From: a virus
IMG/VR virus record: IMGVR_UViG_3300045049_000339
Location: 43,717-107,716 of that record
Direction: 5' to 3' (one strand)
Length of the DNA: 64,000 nucleotides
Made by a program: the position numbers and the translations under genes. This document shows positions 1 through 7,354 of this stretch, in pieces (within the stretch, counting starts at the first letter, position 1; each line of letters starts with the position of its first letter). Under the pieces are notes generated by a model. The model was not told the origin of the DNA. It made no database searches and saw only the letters and a list, made by a program, of their open reading frames with translations.

Positions 1-1
1 G

Positions 2-349
2 AAGCGCACCGAGGAACTGGCCAAGTCCCGCACTCCTCCGCACCTGTTCAGCCCGTACGGACGCCGGTTCCTGCTGGACCCCGGCCACGAGTACACACAG
101 GGCTTCAACGCCCGTATCCAGGGCCACGCCGCCGAATACTTCAAGCGGTGCCTGCTGGACATCGACGCGGCGGGACTGGGCGACGCGATGGTGATGGTCG
201 TCCACGACGAGGTCATTGCCGAGGTGCCGCTGGAACAGGCGGAAGAGGCCAAGAAAATCATCGAGGACTGCATGACCGACAGGCATTCATATAAAGTTCC
301 TATTACTGCTGATGCATCAATTCTCACTGAGCGATGGAAGAAAACGTGA
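2..349 (+). CDS. Family A DNA polymerase, C-terminal part (5' end outside window)
   Basis: An open frame enters from the left edge and ends at a TGA at 347-349. It contains the motif C signature VHDEV (about bases 200-214), the metal-binding aspartate region of the palm of family A (Pol I-like) polymerases, followed by the usual C-terminal helix and a final W. It should copy the phage genome and heads the replication block that follows. The last 65 bases (about 284-349) are AT-rich with codons such as TCA, TAT, AAA and ATT, unlike the GC-rich rest. This may be a tract replaced when the downstream HNH gene inserted. Family identity is secure from motif C; the rest of the enzyme is not visible. 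Confidence 0.85.
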   Translation, partial: KRTEELAKSRTPPHLFSPYGRRFLLDPGHEYTQGFNARIQGHAAEYFKRCLLDIDAAGLGDAMVMVVHDEVIAEVPLEQAEEAKKIIEDCMTDRHSYKVPITADASILTERWKKT

Positions 350-780
350 GGGACATTAAGGCATACCACCGGAATCACGTAAAGCTGCACAAACAACGTG
401 GCCGAGCTGCCGACCATGTCTGCGTAGAATGTGGCAACCCAGCGCGAGAATGGGCGCAGACTCACGGAACGGATGGGACCGATCCGTGGGGGCACTACAA
501 CCCCATGTGCAAGCCGTGCCACCTGACATACGACAGGCCAGTTAAAGCTGCAAAGATCGCAGAAGTGCATACGGGACGTAGAAACTCTCCAGAGATTCGA
601 TCCCGTATGTCCGAGGCACAAAAGAAGCGCTTTGCAAAAAGTCCTGTTACTGAGGAGACAAAAAAGAAAACCTCCGCAGCTCTCAAGGGCAGAAAGGTGT
701 CAGCTGAGACTCGCGCCAAGTTGTCGGAGATCCAGAAGGCACGGTGGGAGCGCTGGCGTAAGGAAAGAGAGAAGACGTGA
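334..780 (+). CDS. HNH homing endonuclease with NUMOD3-like repeats
   Basis: 148 aa. Residues about 30-70 hold two CxxC pairs (CVEC and CKPC) and a TH pair typical of a zinc-bound HNH fold. The C-terminal half has repeats around SEAQKKRF, SAALKGRK and SEIQKARW, which look like NUMOD3 DNA-binding motifs of phage homing endonucleases. It starts inside the end of the polymerase gene and overlaps the next gene by ATGA. Codons are AT-richer than the neighbours. It is clearly related to the HNH gene at 3963-4433 (same ECG...EWA.THG...PMC.KCH layout). Likely a selfish intergenic endonuclease; its target site is unknown. Confidence 0.85.
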   Translation: MEENVRDIKAYHRNHVKLHKQRGRAADHVCVECGNPAREWAQTHGTDGTDPWGHYNPMCKPCHLTYDRPVKAAKIAEVHTGRRNSPEIRSRMSEAQKKRFAKSPVTEETKKKTSAALKGRKVSAETRAKLSEIQKARWERWRKEREKT

Positions 781-1229
781 ACGAACTTCCGCACGCTGTC
801 ATGTGGCTGGACCCAGGACTCACCACCGGGTGGGCGCTCCTGGCCGCTGGAATGTTCTCCAGTGGCCAGGAGGACTTCGCACACATGGGAATGCTCCTGG
901 AAGCCCTTGCTGAGCAGCACGGAGAGAAGCTGGCGATCGGCTGGGAGCAGTACATCGTCACGCCGGGTGGTGGCGTCACCGGCACGGCCAACCCACCGAT
1001 CGAAACGATCGGCATGGCCAAGTGGATCGCGCAGTGGCACGAGTGTCAGGTGCTCAAAGAGGTGCCGTCCTCGTTCCGGATCGTCGCCCAGCCGCACATG
1101 CTGAAAAAGCTCGGTTGGTACAAGCCCGGCCAGGATCACGCGAATCAGGCAACCCGTCATCTGATGGCGTGGATGCTTCGCGAGAAGCTGATGCCGATGG
1201 AGTTGTACACCGCACTGTTCGTGGGCTGA
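777..1229 (+). CDS. RuvC-like nuclease (Holliday junction resolvase fold)
   Basis: 150 aa. The N-terminus has the RNase H-fold strand with WLDPGLTTGW (Asp 12), a second strand with GWEQYI (Glu about 60) and a C-terminal helix QDHANQATRHL, matching the spacing of the acidic active-site residues of RuvC-type resolvases. Likely resolves branched replication or recombination intermediates before packaging. It lies in the replication operon, overlapping the HNH stop by four bases. Family assignment comes from motif layout only. Confidence 0.65.
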   Translation: MNELPHAVMWLDPGLTTGWALLAAGMFSSGQEDFAHMGMLLEALAEQHGEKLAIGWEQYIVTPGGGVTGTANPPIETIGMAKWIAQWHECQVLKEVPSSFRIVAQPHMLKKLGWYKPGQDHANQATRHLMAWMLREKLMPMELYTALFVG

Positions 1230-1259
1230 CTTGTCAGACCCTTGTGGAAGAGTGAACGC

Positions 1260-3011
1260 ATGGCACTCGCGGAACTGAACCAGGACAAGGAACGCATCGA
1301 CGTCCACGCCTCGTACGTGGAGAACGATCTCATCTCGCAGCTCCCCGGCGCACGGTTCGACCGTGTCGCCAAGAGCTGGCACGCGCCCATCTCCTGGGCC
1401 ACATGCATCGTTCTGCGATCACTGTTCGGGGACAACCTTGAGGTCGGCCCGAAGCTCCACGCATGGACGTGGGAGGAGTACCGGAACCGGATCAACCCAG
1501 CCACTTCGATCCGCGACGCGCTGGAGGATTCCGCCGACTTCCCGGAGCTGGACAAGGTGGAGGACGGCGCCCTGCTGCGCCTGTACCCGTACCAGCGCGT
1601 GGACGTCCGCTTCATGTCCATCAACAAGCGCGCCCTGCTGGCGCAGCCGCCGGGACTGGGAAAGTCCGCCGTGACAGTTCGTACACTTCAGGTCATGCAC
1701 GCGATGGGCGAGGCCGTCTTTCCCGCGCTCATCGTGTGCCCCAATTCCCTGAAGTACACGACGTGGGCGAAGGAGTTCGGCCGCTGGGCTCCGGAACTGG
1801 CCGTCACCGTCGTGGACGGTTCCGCCACGAAGAGGCGCAAGCAGCTCGCCGAAGACTCCGATGTCTTCGTGATGAACTGGGAAGCGCTGAAGCTCCATTC
1901 CTTCCTTGAGCAGTACGGCACGACGCCGCTCACGGCCAAGGAGAAGGAAGTCAAGGAGCTGAACGAGATGGGGCTGTGGACGGTCGTGTTCGACGAGGTC
2001 CATCGGATGCGTGACCCGCGTTCCCAGCAGACCCGTGCCGCCTGGGCACTGGCCCATGAAGCCGCCAATGCCTTCGGGTTGACCGGTACGCCGATCGGCA
2101 ACAACATCGGCGACCTGTGGTCGATCATGCACGCCATTGAGCCGAAGTGGTTCCCGCGCCGGACCAAGTTCCTCGACCGGTACGCTGTCACCAAGCTCAA
2201 CTACTTCGGCGGCCACGAGATCCTGGGGATCAATCCGCACACGAAGAAAGAACTCTTCCAGATCACGGACCCGCTGATGCGACGGGTTCCGAAATCAGCA
2301 GCATTGCCTCAACTCCCTCCGAAACTCCCGGTGCAGTACCGGGAGACGCCGATGGCAGCGAAGCAGGCCAAGGCATACAAGGAGATGGAGGAGACGATGG
2401 TGGCCAGGCTGAATGAGATCCTGATCGCCCCCTCGCCGCTGTCCGCGCTCACCCGTCTCTTGCAGTTCGCGTCCGCCTCTGCGGAGATCGACGAGAAGGG
2501 GCAGGTCAAATTGTCAGTCCCTTCTCCTAAGATCGACGACATGGTGGAACTGCTGGAGGAGATGGGGGACGAACCATTGGTTGTCGCCGCCGTTTCACGG
2601 CAGTTGATCGAACTGGCAGCGGAACGACTCGACAAGCTGAAGATTCCGTACGGGCTCATCACCGGAGCACAGGGATCAGCGCTTCGTGCACAAGCTGTCG
2701 ACGACTTCCAGGACGGGAAGACGCGGGTCATGCTGATGACAATCGGCGCTGGCGCCGAGGGCATTACTCTAACTCGCGCTGACACCATGCTTTTTATGCA
2801 AAGGGACTGGTCAGAAATCAAAAATGCCCAGAGCGAAGACAGGGTCCACAGGATCGGGTCTGAGATTCATGGGTGTGTACGTATCATTGATCAGATCGCT
2901 CCCGGTACGGTCGAGAGCCGGAAGATCGAACTTCTCAAGGTGAAGCAGGGGCGCATGGAAGAGCTGGTGCGGGACGGCGAGTCACTGGCGAAGCTGCTGG
3001 GGATGCGATGA
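1260..3011 (+). CDS. SNF2/superfamily II DNA helicase
   Basis: 583 aa from ATG 1260; an upstream in-frame start at 1242 is less likely because GGAAGAG stands just before 1260. Motif I is PPGLGKS (about residue 132), motif II DEVH (about 245), followed by LTGTPIGNN (motif III-like). The C-terminal RecA-like lobe carries GAGAEGITL and QSEDRVHRIG (motif VI). This is the complete set for an ATP-driven SNF2-like DNA translocase, probably acting in replication or recombination. It overlaps the next gene by four bases. A stretch around 2760-2830 is unusually AT-rich. Confidence 0.85.
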   Translation: MALAELNQDKERIDVHASYVENDLISQLPGARFDRVAKSWHAPISWATCIVLRSLFGDNLEVGPKLHAWTWEEYRNRINPATSIRDALEDSADFPELDKVEDGALLRLYPYQRVDVRFMSINKRALLAQPPGLGKSAVTVRTLQVMHAMGEAVFPALIVCPNSLKYTTWAKEFGRWAPELAVTVVDGSATKRRKQLAEDSDVFVMNWEALKLHSFLEQYGTTPLTAKEKEVKELNEMGLWTVVFDEVHRMRDPRSQQTRAAWALAHEAANAFGLTGTPIGNNIGDLWSIMHAIEPKWFPRRTKFLDRYAVTKLNYFGGHEILGINPHTKKELFQITDPLMRRVPKSAALPQLPPKLPVQYRETPMAAKQAKAYKEMEETMVARLNEILIAPSPLSALTRLLQFASASAEIDEKGQVKLSVPSPKIDDMVELLEEMGDEPLVVAAVSRQLIELAAERLDKLKIPYGLITGAQGSALRAQAVDDFQDGKTRVMLMTIGAGAEGITLTRADTMLFMQRDWSEIKNAQSEDRVHRIGSEIHGCVRIIDQIAPGTVESRKIELLKVKQGRMEELVRDGESLAKLLGMR

Positions 3012-3970
3012 GTGATCTCGTGCTGTCGAACTCAACTATCCGCACCTGGAAGTCATGTAAGCGGCAATACTGGTTGAGACACTACCGTGAGCTTGCCGTT
3101 CCGCACCGTCGGCACAACCCGACCTCGGTGGCGGAGCTGGGCACCCGTGTGCACACGATTCTTGAGGCTCTGTACGGGTATGAGATCCCGTTCGAGGTCT
3201 CCATCCCGGTGATCTACGACGCCGCGAAGGAGGAGTACCCGGACTACGCGCTCCAGCTCGAAGCGGAGCAGGAGCTTGTCGAGATCATGGTGAACGGCTG
3301 GCTGGACTGGGCTGCGGAGCAGGGCATCGACAACGCCTTTGACGTGGTCGCGACCGAGAAAACCGTGCAGTATCAGATGGAGATCGGGGGTGGACGAACG
3401 GTCACCCTGATGGGTAAGCTAGACCAGCAGGTGCGGCGGAAGTTCGACGACGCACTGATGTTCCGGGACTGGAAGACGTGCGGCACTTTTTCCAAGGCGG
3501 ACGACCTCATCCGCGACGAACAGTTCCGCTTCTACTCGATGCTCTGGTCGCTCATCGCGCCTGAGGGTGAACGCGTCGGCGGCGGTTTGTATACACAGAT
3601 CCGTCGTTCAAATCAGTCGGCCCGCTCCAAGGGGCCGTACTACCAGCAGATCGCCGTGTCTTACAACAAGGACGACCTCCGGTCCATGTGGTACCGGACC
3701 TGGGAAGTGGCGAATGAGATCGACCGCTTTCACCGCCGCATGGACGCTGGGGAGAGTCACCTCCAGGTGGCCTACCCCAATCCGTCGATGTCCTGTTCCT
3801 GGTCGTGCCCTTTCGTGAATGTCTGCCACATGGCCGATGACGGGTCACGGTTCGAGGACGCACTGTCCAACTTGTTTGAAACTAAAGATCCTTACGCGTA
3901 CTACGGCTCAGAGCAGATCAATTTGGTCAAGGAAGCTGTGGGAACTAAGGACGAGGGTCAAAGTGCCTAA
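3008..3970 (+). CDS. PD-(D/E)XK nuclease, Cas4/RecB-like
   Basis: 320 aa. It begins LSNSTIRTWKSCKRQYWLRH, the N-terminal helix typical of RecB/Cas4-like nucleases, with a conserved Cys. ELGTRVHTILE follows, then GKLDQQV and the active-site strand FRDWKT (about residues 150-157). The C-terminus has CSWSCPFVNVC, so together with the N-terminal Cys it could bind a 4Fe-4S cluster as in Cas4 and AddB. Likely an exonuclease for recombination, working with the Sak4-like ATPase and SSB downstream. The last 100 bases are AT-rich where the next HNH gene begins. Confidence 0.8.
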   Translation: MSDLVLSNSTIRTWKSCKRQYWLRHYRELAVPHRRHNPTSVAELGTRVHTILEALYGYEIPFEVSIPVIYDAAKEEYPDYALQLEAEQELVEIMVNGWLDWAAEQGIDNAFDVVATEKTVQYQMEIGGGRTVTLMGKLDQQVRRKFDDALMFRDWKTCGTFSKADDLIRDEQFRFYSMLWSLIAPEGERVGGGLYTQIRRSNQSARSKGPYYQQIAVSYNKDDLRSMWYRTWEVANEIDRFHRRMDAGESHLQVAYPNPSMSCSWSCPFVNVCHMADDGSRFEDALSNLFETKDPYAYYGSEQINLVKEAVGTKDEGQSA

Positions 3971-4433
3971 GTGTGTAGAAGGATGTGTCTGCAAGAAACA
4001 CGTCCAGCGTATTCGTACGAAGCATGCTCTGGACTGCGATTGTTCACGCTGCTACGACACGCGGCACAAGCGCGTTTTCCATCGACGAGGAAGCGCGAAA
4101 GCTCAGATGTGCATTGAGTGTGGTGTCACCGCTCAGGAATGGGCGCACACCCACGGCTCAGATCCGAACCTGCCGGACAACTATCGCCCGATGTGCCGTA
4201 AGTGTCATCGGAAATACGACGGCTGGGGCGAGATGATCAGCAAGGCCAAAACGGCTTACTGGGCAACCATCCCGCCAGAAGAACGAAATAGAGATCCCGA
4301 GACGCGCAGGAAGAACTCGGAAGCGCAGAAGGCCCGCTGGGCTGCAATGTCGCCGGAGCGCCGGAAGTCCGTGATTGAGAATGCGGCGGAAGGACAGAGG
4401 CGACGAAACAGAAGTATGAGGGGAGCGGAATGA
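3963..4433 (+). CDS. HNH homing endonuclease (second copy of the same family)
   Basis: About 156 aa from GTG 3963, preceded by GAGG and overlapping the previous stop. Longer upstream starts would run deep into the nuclease gene. The N-terminus has a Cys-rich knot (CVEGCVCKKH, DCDCSRC). The centre, CIECG...EWAHTHGSD...PMCRKCH, matches the HNH protein at 334-780. The C-terminus has NSEAQKARW, a NUMOD3-like motif. Probably inserted between the nuclease and ATPase genes. It overlaps the next start by ATGA. Confidence 0.82.
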   Translation: MPKCVEGCVCKKHVQRIRTKHALDCDCSRCYDTRHKRVFHRRGSAKAQMCIECGVTAQEWAHTHGSDPNLPDNYRPMCRKCHRKYDGWGEMISKAKTAYWATIPPEERNRDPETRRKNSEAQKARWAAMSPERRKSVIENAAEGQRRRNRSMRGAE

Positions 4434-5185
4434 GCACAGAGCACCTTGGCCTATCGGTGATCGTGCACGGACCGGCGAAGAGCGGGAAGTCGTTCCTCGC
4501 CGACACGATGCCCGGCCCGCGTCTGGTTCTGGATGCGGAGATGGGGAGCCGCTTTACCCCCAGTAAGAAAAAAGTCTGGGAACCGGCAAAGGAGGCTCCC
4601 CCGGTCGCGGATGGAACGTGGGACACGTGCATCGTGTACGTCCGTGATTACCGTGCTGTCCTCAAGGCGTACGAGTGGCTTGACAGTGGAAAGCATCCGT
4701 TCAAGTCCGTTGCCTTGGACTCGATTTCGGAAATTCAGCAGAGGGCTGTAGATGCCCTTGCCGGTATTCAGCAGCCCACACAGCAGGACTGGGGAACCCT
4801 GCTGCGCCAGGTTTCGGACCTGGTGCGCCGGTTCCGTGATCTGACTACAAACCCCACTCGTCCGCTGGACGCCGTGGTGTTCATCGCCATGACGCGCCAG
4901 GGCCGTGAGGGCGACGCCACCTGGCGCCCGCATGTGCAGGGATCGCTGGCCACGGTTCTGCCTTATTTCACTGATCTGGTCGGCTACCTGTGTGTGGCGC
5001 CGCAGCCGGACGGCACCTCCGTGCGCCGCCTGTTCACCGGCCCCGTGCCCGGCTTCGAGACGGGTGAGCGCGTCGGCGGACGCCTGGGCGATTTCACGGA
5101 CAACCCGAACATCACCGAAATGCTGGCCCGCGTACGGGGTTGCAGCGTTGAGGAAGTCACCGGAACGAAGGAGAGCGCGAAGTGA
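4430..5185 (+). CDS. RecA-like recombination ATPase, Sak4-type
   Basis: 251 aa. Walker A HGPAKSGKS lies at about residues 11-19 and a Walker B-like VALDS at about 94-98, after a strand with LVLDAEMGSR. This short RecA-core layout, next to a RecB-like nuclease and an SSB-like gene, fits Sak4-type phage recombinases that promote single-strand annealing or exchange. It overlaps both neighbours by four bases, so translation is probably coupled. A DnaB-like or generic AAA ATPase is the alternative. Confidence 0.7.
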   Translation: MSTEHLGLSVIVHGPAKSGKSFLADTMPGPRLVLDAEMGSRFTPSKKKVWEPAKEAPPVADGTWDTCIVYVRDYRAVLKAYEWLDSGKHPFKSVALDSISEIQQRAVDALAGIQQPTQQDWGTLLRQVSDLVRRFRDLTTNPTRPLDAVVFIAMTRQGREGDATWRPHVQGSLATVLPYFTDLVGYLCVAPQPDGTSVRRLFTGPVPGFETGERVGGRLGDFTDNPNITEMLARVRGCSVEEVTGTKESAK

Positions 5186-5772
5186 CGACCCTGCCCTGGG
5201 ACGAGATGATCAACAACTCCAAGGACGACGGGAAGCAGCGCGTCCCGGACGGCACCTACGAGTGCATCGTGAAGTCCACGGAGGTCGGCCAGACGGCCAA
5301 CGGCTACAAGCGGATCAACACCCGCTTCATCGTGGACGAGGGTCCGTACAAGGGCTCCAGCGTCTTCAACAACTTCATCATCACCCCGGACAAGCCCGGC
5401 GGCATGGACCTGTTCTTCCGCAACATGGGCGCGCTGGGCCTGACCAAGGACGTCCTGGCGGCCAGCAAGCCGTCGCTGGAGGCCCTGGCCGAGATGATGA
5501 AGGACCGACGCGCGGAGCTGACCGTGGGCACGCGCGTGTTCAACGGTAAGGAGTACGACGACGTCAAGCAGATGAAGCCGCTGGGCAACCCCGGAGGCGG
5601 CTTCTCCTTCGGTGGCGACACGATCCTGCCGCCGGTCGCCGTGAACCGACCGTCCACGCCGGTCCCCTCTGCCCTGCCGCCGGTCCCGACCGTCACGGAC
5701 GCCATGCCGACCGTCATGCCGGTGCCCCCGGCGTCGGACGAGAACGGCCTGCCGCCGGAGCCTCCGTTCTGA
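5182..5772 (+). CDS. Single-stranded DNA-binding-like protein
   Basis: 196 aa. The N-terminal 120 residues look like an OB-fold protein of the phage SSB/DUF669 kind (VPDGTYECIVKSTEVG, then RFIVDEGPYKGSSVFNNFII). The C-terminal 60 residues are proline-rich and end EPPF, resembling the flexible acidic or aromatic tail of SSBs that contacts partner proteins. It is the last gene of the recombination block. Family recognition is by pattern only. Confidence 0.6.
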   Translation: MTTLPWDEMINNSKDDGKQRVPDGTYECIVKSTEVGQTANGYKRINTRFIVDEGPYKGSSVFNNFIITPDKPGGMDLFFRNMGALGLTKDVLAASKPSLEALAEMMKDRRAELTVGTRVFNGKEYDDVKQMKPLGNPGGGFSFGGDTILPPVAVNRPSTPVPSALPPVPTVTDAMPTVMPVPPASDENGLPPEPPF

Positions 5773-5784
5773 TAGCTTGATGGA

Positions 5785-5827
5785 GCTGGCCCGGTTTCGG
5801 CATCGCCGACGGAGTGGCCGGGCCAGC
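5785..5827 (+). terminator. Hairpin after the replication operon
   Basis: Ten perfect base pairs (5785-5794 with 5818-5827, GCTGGCCCGG arm) with a small inner CGGC/GCCG hairpin. There is no U tract. It sits between the SSB-like stop and tRNA-Pro, so it could end the operon or shield the tRNA 5' end. Confidence 0.5.
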
Positions 5828-5832
5828 ACCCA

Positions 5833-5906
5833 CGGGACGTAGCTCAGCTTGGTAGAGCTTCCGCTTTGGGAGCGGAAGGCCGCACGTTCGAATCGTGTCG
5901 TCCCGA
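5833..5906 (+). tRNA. tRNA-Pro (TGG)
   Basis: A 7-bp acceptor CGGGACG/CGTCCCG, D arm GCTC...GAGC, anticodon stem TCCGC/GCGGA with loop TTTGGGA, T arm with TTCGAAT, discriminator A. No CCA is encoded. Confidence 0.93.
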
Positions 5907-5941
5907 CGGCCGGTACCTGCGGAAACCCTTACTCCGCCTGG

Positions 5942-6000
5942 GTGCGGGAGGCCAACTCCGATGATCCGCGTGGCGGCTCTCTCGGTGCAAGATCCCGCAC
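5942..6000 (+). other. Nested hairpin, possibly tRNA-derived spacer RNA
   Basis: GTGCGGG (5942-5948) pairs with CCCGCAC (5994-6000), with inner CCGA/TCGG and CCGC/GCGG stems. It has no T or anticodon arm. The stretch 5907-6073 has no open reading frame on this strand that looks coding. At 6048-6072 there is an orphan T arm (TTCGAGT loop) with a 3' acceptor strand CATCCCC and a discriminator A. No matching 5' acceptor precedes it. Confidence 0.4.
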
Positions 6001-6073
6001 GCTCGTAGTAGGCGAGCCCGGCATTCTCGGACGGAGTGGATGCGTCGGCCGGTTCGAGTCCGGTCATCCCCAG

Positions 6074-6146
6074 GGATGGGGGTCTGGCTGCGGCCAGCAA
6101 ATAGGGCGACGGCCCGCGCAGAGGGGTTCGACTCCCCTCCCGTCCA
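6074..6146 (+). tRNA. tRNA-like gene, anticodon unclear
   Basis: The acceptor strands GGATGGG and CCCGTCC pair over 7 bp (one G-T), with a good T arm AGGGG-TTCGACT-CCCCT and discriminator A. A D-arm-like CTGG/CCAG stem is present. The anticodon arm is not canonical (GGGC/GCCC around a 4-nt loop), so no identity can be given. It could be a degenerate tRNA or part of a permuted tRNA-like RNA. Confidence 0.45.
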
Positions 6147-6150
6147 CGGT

Positions 6151-6196
6151 CCCCACGAGTGATACCGGCCGCTGCGTAGGCCGGAGCCTCGTGGGG
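6151..6196 (+). other. Long hairpin in tRNA spacer
   Basis: CCCCACGAG (6151-6159) pairs perfectly with CTCGTGGGG (6188-6196), and inside it CCGGCC (6065-type arm at 6165-6170) pairs with GGCCGG (6179-6184). No U tract. One of a series of hairpins separating tRNA genes. Confidence 0.6.
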
Positions 6197-6203
6197 GCTT
6201 CCC

Positions 6204-6286
6204 GCGTCTGTGGTGCAATGGCTGACACGCGCCGCTCAAAACGGCGTCCACGCAGGTGGGTGTGGGTTCGAGTCCCACCAGGCGCA
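6204..6286 (+). tRNA. tRNA-Leu (CAA)
   Basis: Acceptor GCGTCTG/CAGGCGC, anticodon stem CGCCG/CGGCG with loop CTCAAAA, a long class II variable arm as expected for Leu, and a T arm with TTCGAGT. Discriminator A. Confidence 0.92.
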
Positions 6287-6291
6287 CGGAG

Positions 6292-6320
6292 TTGACACAA
6301 GTCCCCGGCAGGGGTAGTGT
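6292..6320 (+). promoter_or_regulatory. Consensus promoter TTGACA-17-TAGTGT
   Basis: TTGACA at 6292-6297, a 17-bp spacer and TAGTGT at 6315-6320, 63 bases before the ATG at 6384. The same -10 hexamer is used by the Y RNA array promoter at 14947. Confidence 0.8.
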
Positions 6321-6383
6321 TCTTCTCGTCAGCCCGCAAGGGCAGCAGGAACAGGAACGCAGTCCCCTAGGAAAGTAGGACCC

Positions 6384-7100
6384 ATGAGCGAGGGTACGAA
6401 CAGCGCCACCGAGACCGTGGCGGACAAGCCGGTCGAGATCGACTACGAGGCGTTCGCCGAGGAGTACAAGAAGCGCTCCAAGGTGCTGGCCGAGGAGCGC
6501 GACGAGGCCAACCGTGCCGCCATGAGCGAGTACAGCAAGGTCCAGAGCGCTGCGGACGAGGAGCGCCGGAAGGCCCGCCAGGAGGCCGACCGGGTCTACA
6601 ACGCCGCCGTCAACGGGGAGGCCGAGAAGCTCAAGGCGGCGGAGGAGGCGATCGACGCCGCCCACAAGGAGAAGCACAAGGCGCTCCTGGCGGAGCTGCT
6701 GGGCGGTGCCGCCTCCCCGGCGTCGATGGTGATGGCCTGGACCGTGTCCAAGGGCCACTACCGCAACTACCGGTACGACTACATCGAGCCGATCGTCGAG
6801 TACCTGCGGGCGACCCCCGAGGCGACCCTGGCCGACCTGGTCAAGTTCGGCCGTGTGACGCGCCGCTGGTGCACGGACTACACCAACTACATCGAGAAGG
6901 CCCTGCGCGACGGCGTCAACATCACGGGCGCCTCCGAGCAGGAGATCGCGGCCTTCCGGGCGATCCGTGCCGCTGAGCTGTCCGAGTCCTACGGGACGCG
7001 GCGCTCCAACATCGTCAAGGGCCTCAAGAACCTGCTGGAGGTGACCGGCGTGGGCACCGCGATGCTGGACGCCTTCCCCAAGGACTTGATCGAGTCCTGA
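6384..7100 (+). CDS. Hypothetical protein with long coiled coil
   Basis: 238 aa, well placed behind GGAAAGTAGG and the promoter at 6292. Residues about 30-105 are strongly charged, with heptad-like Ala/Glu/Lys runs (ERRKARQEADRVYNAA), a probable coiled coil. The second half is more globular (YRYDYIEPIVEYLRATPE...WCTDYTNYIEKAL). I do not recognise the family. It stands alone between tRNA genes and ends before a GC-rich hairpin, so it seems to be its own transcription unit. Confidence 0.8.
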   Translation: MSEGTNSATETVADKPVEIDYEAFAEEYKKRSKVLAEERDEANRAAMSEYSKVQSAADEERRKARQEADRVYNAAVNGEAEKLKAAEEAIDAAHKEKHKALLAELLGGAASPASMVMAWTVSKGHYRNYRYDYIEPIVEYLRATPEATLADLVKFGRVTRRWCTDYTNYIEKALRDGVNITGASEQEIAAFRAIRAAELSESYGTRRSNIVKGLKNLLEVTGVGTAMLDAFPKDLIES

Positions 7101-7109
7101 CGCAAGACA

Positions 7110-7139
7110 CCGGACCGGCGTCTGGGGGCGCCGGTCCGG
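7110..7139 (+). terminator. GC-rich hairpin after the gene at 6384-7100
   Basis: Eleven perfect pairs, CCGGACCGGCG with CGCCGGTCCGG, and an 8-nt loop. No U tract. A TATGAT box at 7147-7152 follows, probably the -10 of the Met tRNA. Confidence 0.6.
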
Positions 7140-7170
7140 CACGCAGTATGATACTGTGGGATCAACACGT

Positions 7171-7244
7171 AGCAGCGTGGAGCAGCTCGGTAGCTCGCTA
7201 GGCTCATAACCTAGAAGTCGCAGGTTCAAATCCTGTCGCTGCCA
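7171..7244 (+). tRNA. Initiator-like tRNA-Met (CAT)
   Basis: Anticodon loop CTCATAA in stem CTAGG/CCTAG, D arm beginning GAGCAGC and T arm with TTCAAAT. The body reads like bacterial tRNA-fMet. The first acceptor position is A facing C at position 72 (AGCAGCG/CGCTGCC), a mismatch at exactly the place where initiator tRNAs are unpaired. The anticodon stem lacks the three G-C pairs of a classic initiator, so elongator Met is not excluded. Confidence 0.85.
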
Positions 7245-7246
7245 CT

Positions 7247-7290
7247 AAGGTCCCGTACTTGCCGCCAAAGCGAGACGGGACCTTTGTTTT
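7247..7290 (+). terminator. Rho-independent terminator after tRNA-Met
   Basis: AAGGTCCCGT (7247-7256) pairs with ACGGGACCTT (7275-7284), ten perfect pairs, followed by TGTTTT. Confidence 0.85.
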
Positions 7291-7294
7291 ACCC

Positions 7295-7323
7295 TTGACA
7301 CACCATGCACTATCCACTAGGCT
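7295..7323 (+). promoter_or_regulatory. Promoter TTGACA-17-TAGGCT
   Basis: TTGACA at 7295-7300 and TAGGCT at 7318-7323 with a 17-bp spacer, immediately after the terminator and 32 bases before ATG 7355. Confidence 0.78.
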
Positions 7324-7354
7324 GGCACATAGGAATAAGGAAAGGATTGCTGCC

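Noticed and set aside
5844-7229. Long minus-strand open frame across the tRNA genes and the gene at 6384
   Set aside because: It is antisense to several good tRNAs and a well-supported plus-strand gene with a promoter and ribosome site; composition is a GC shadow.
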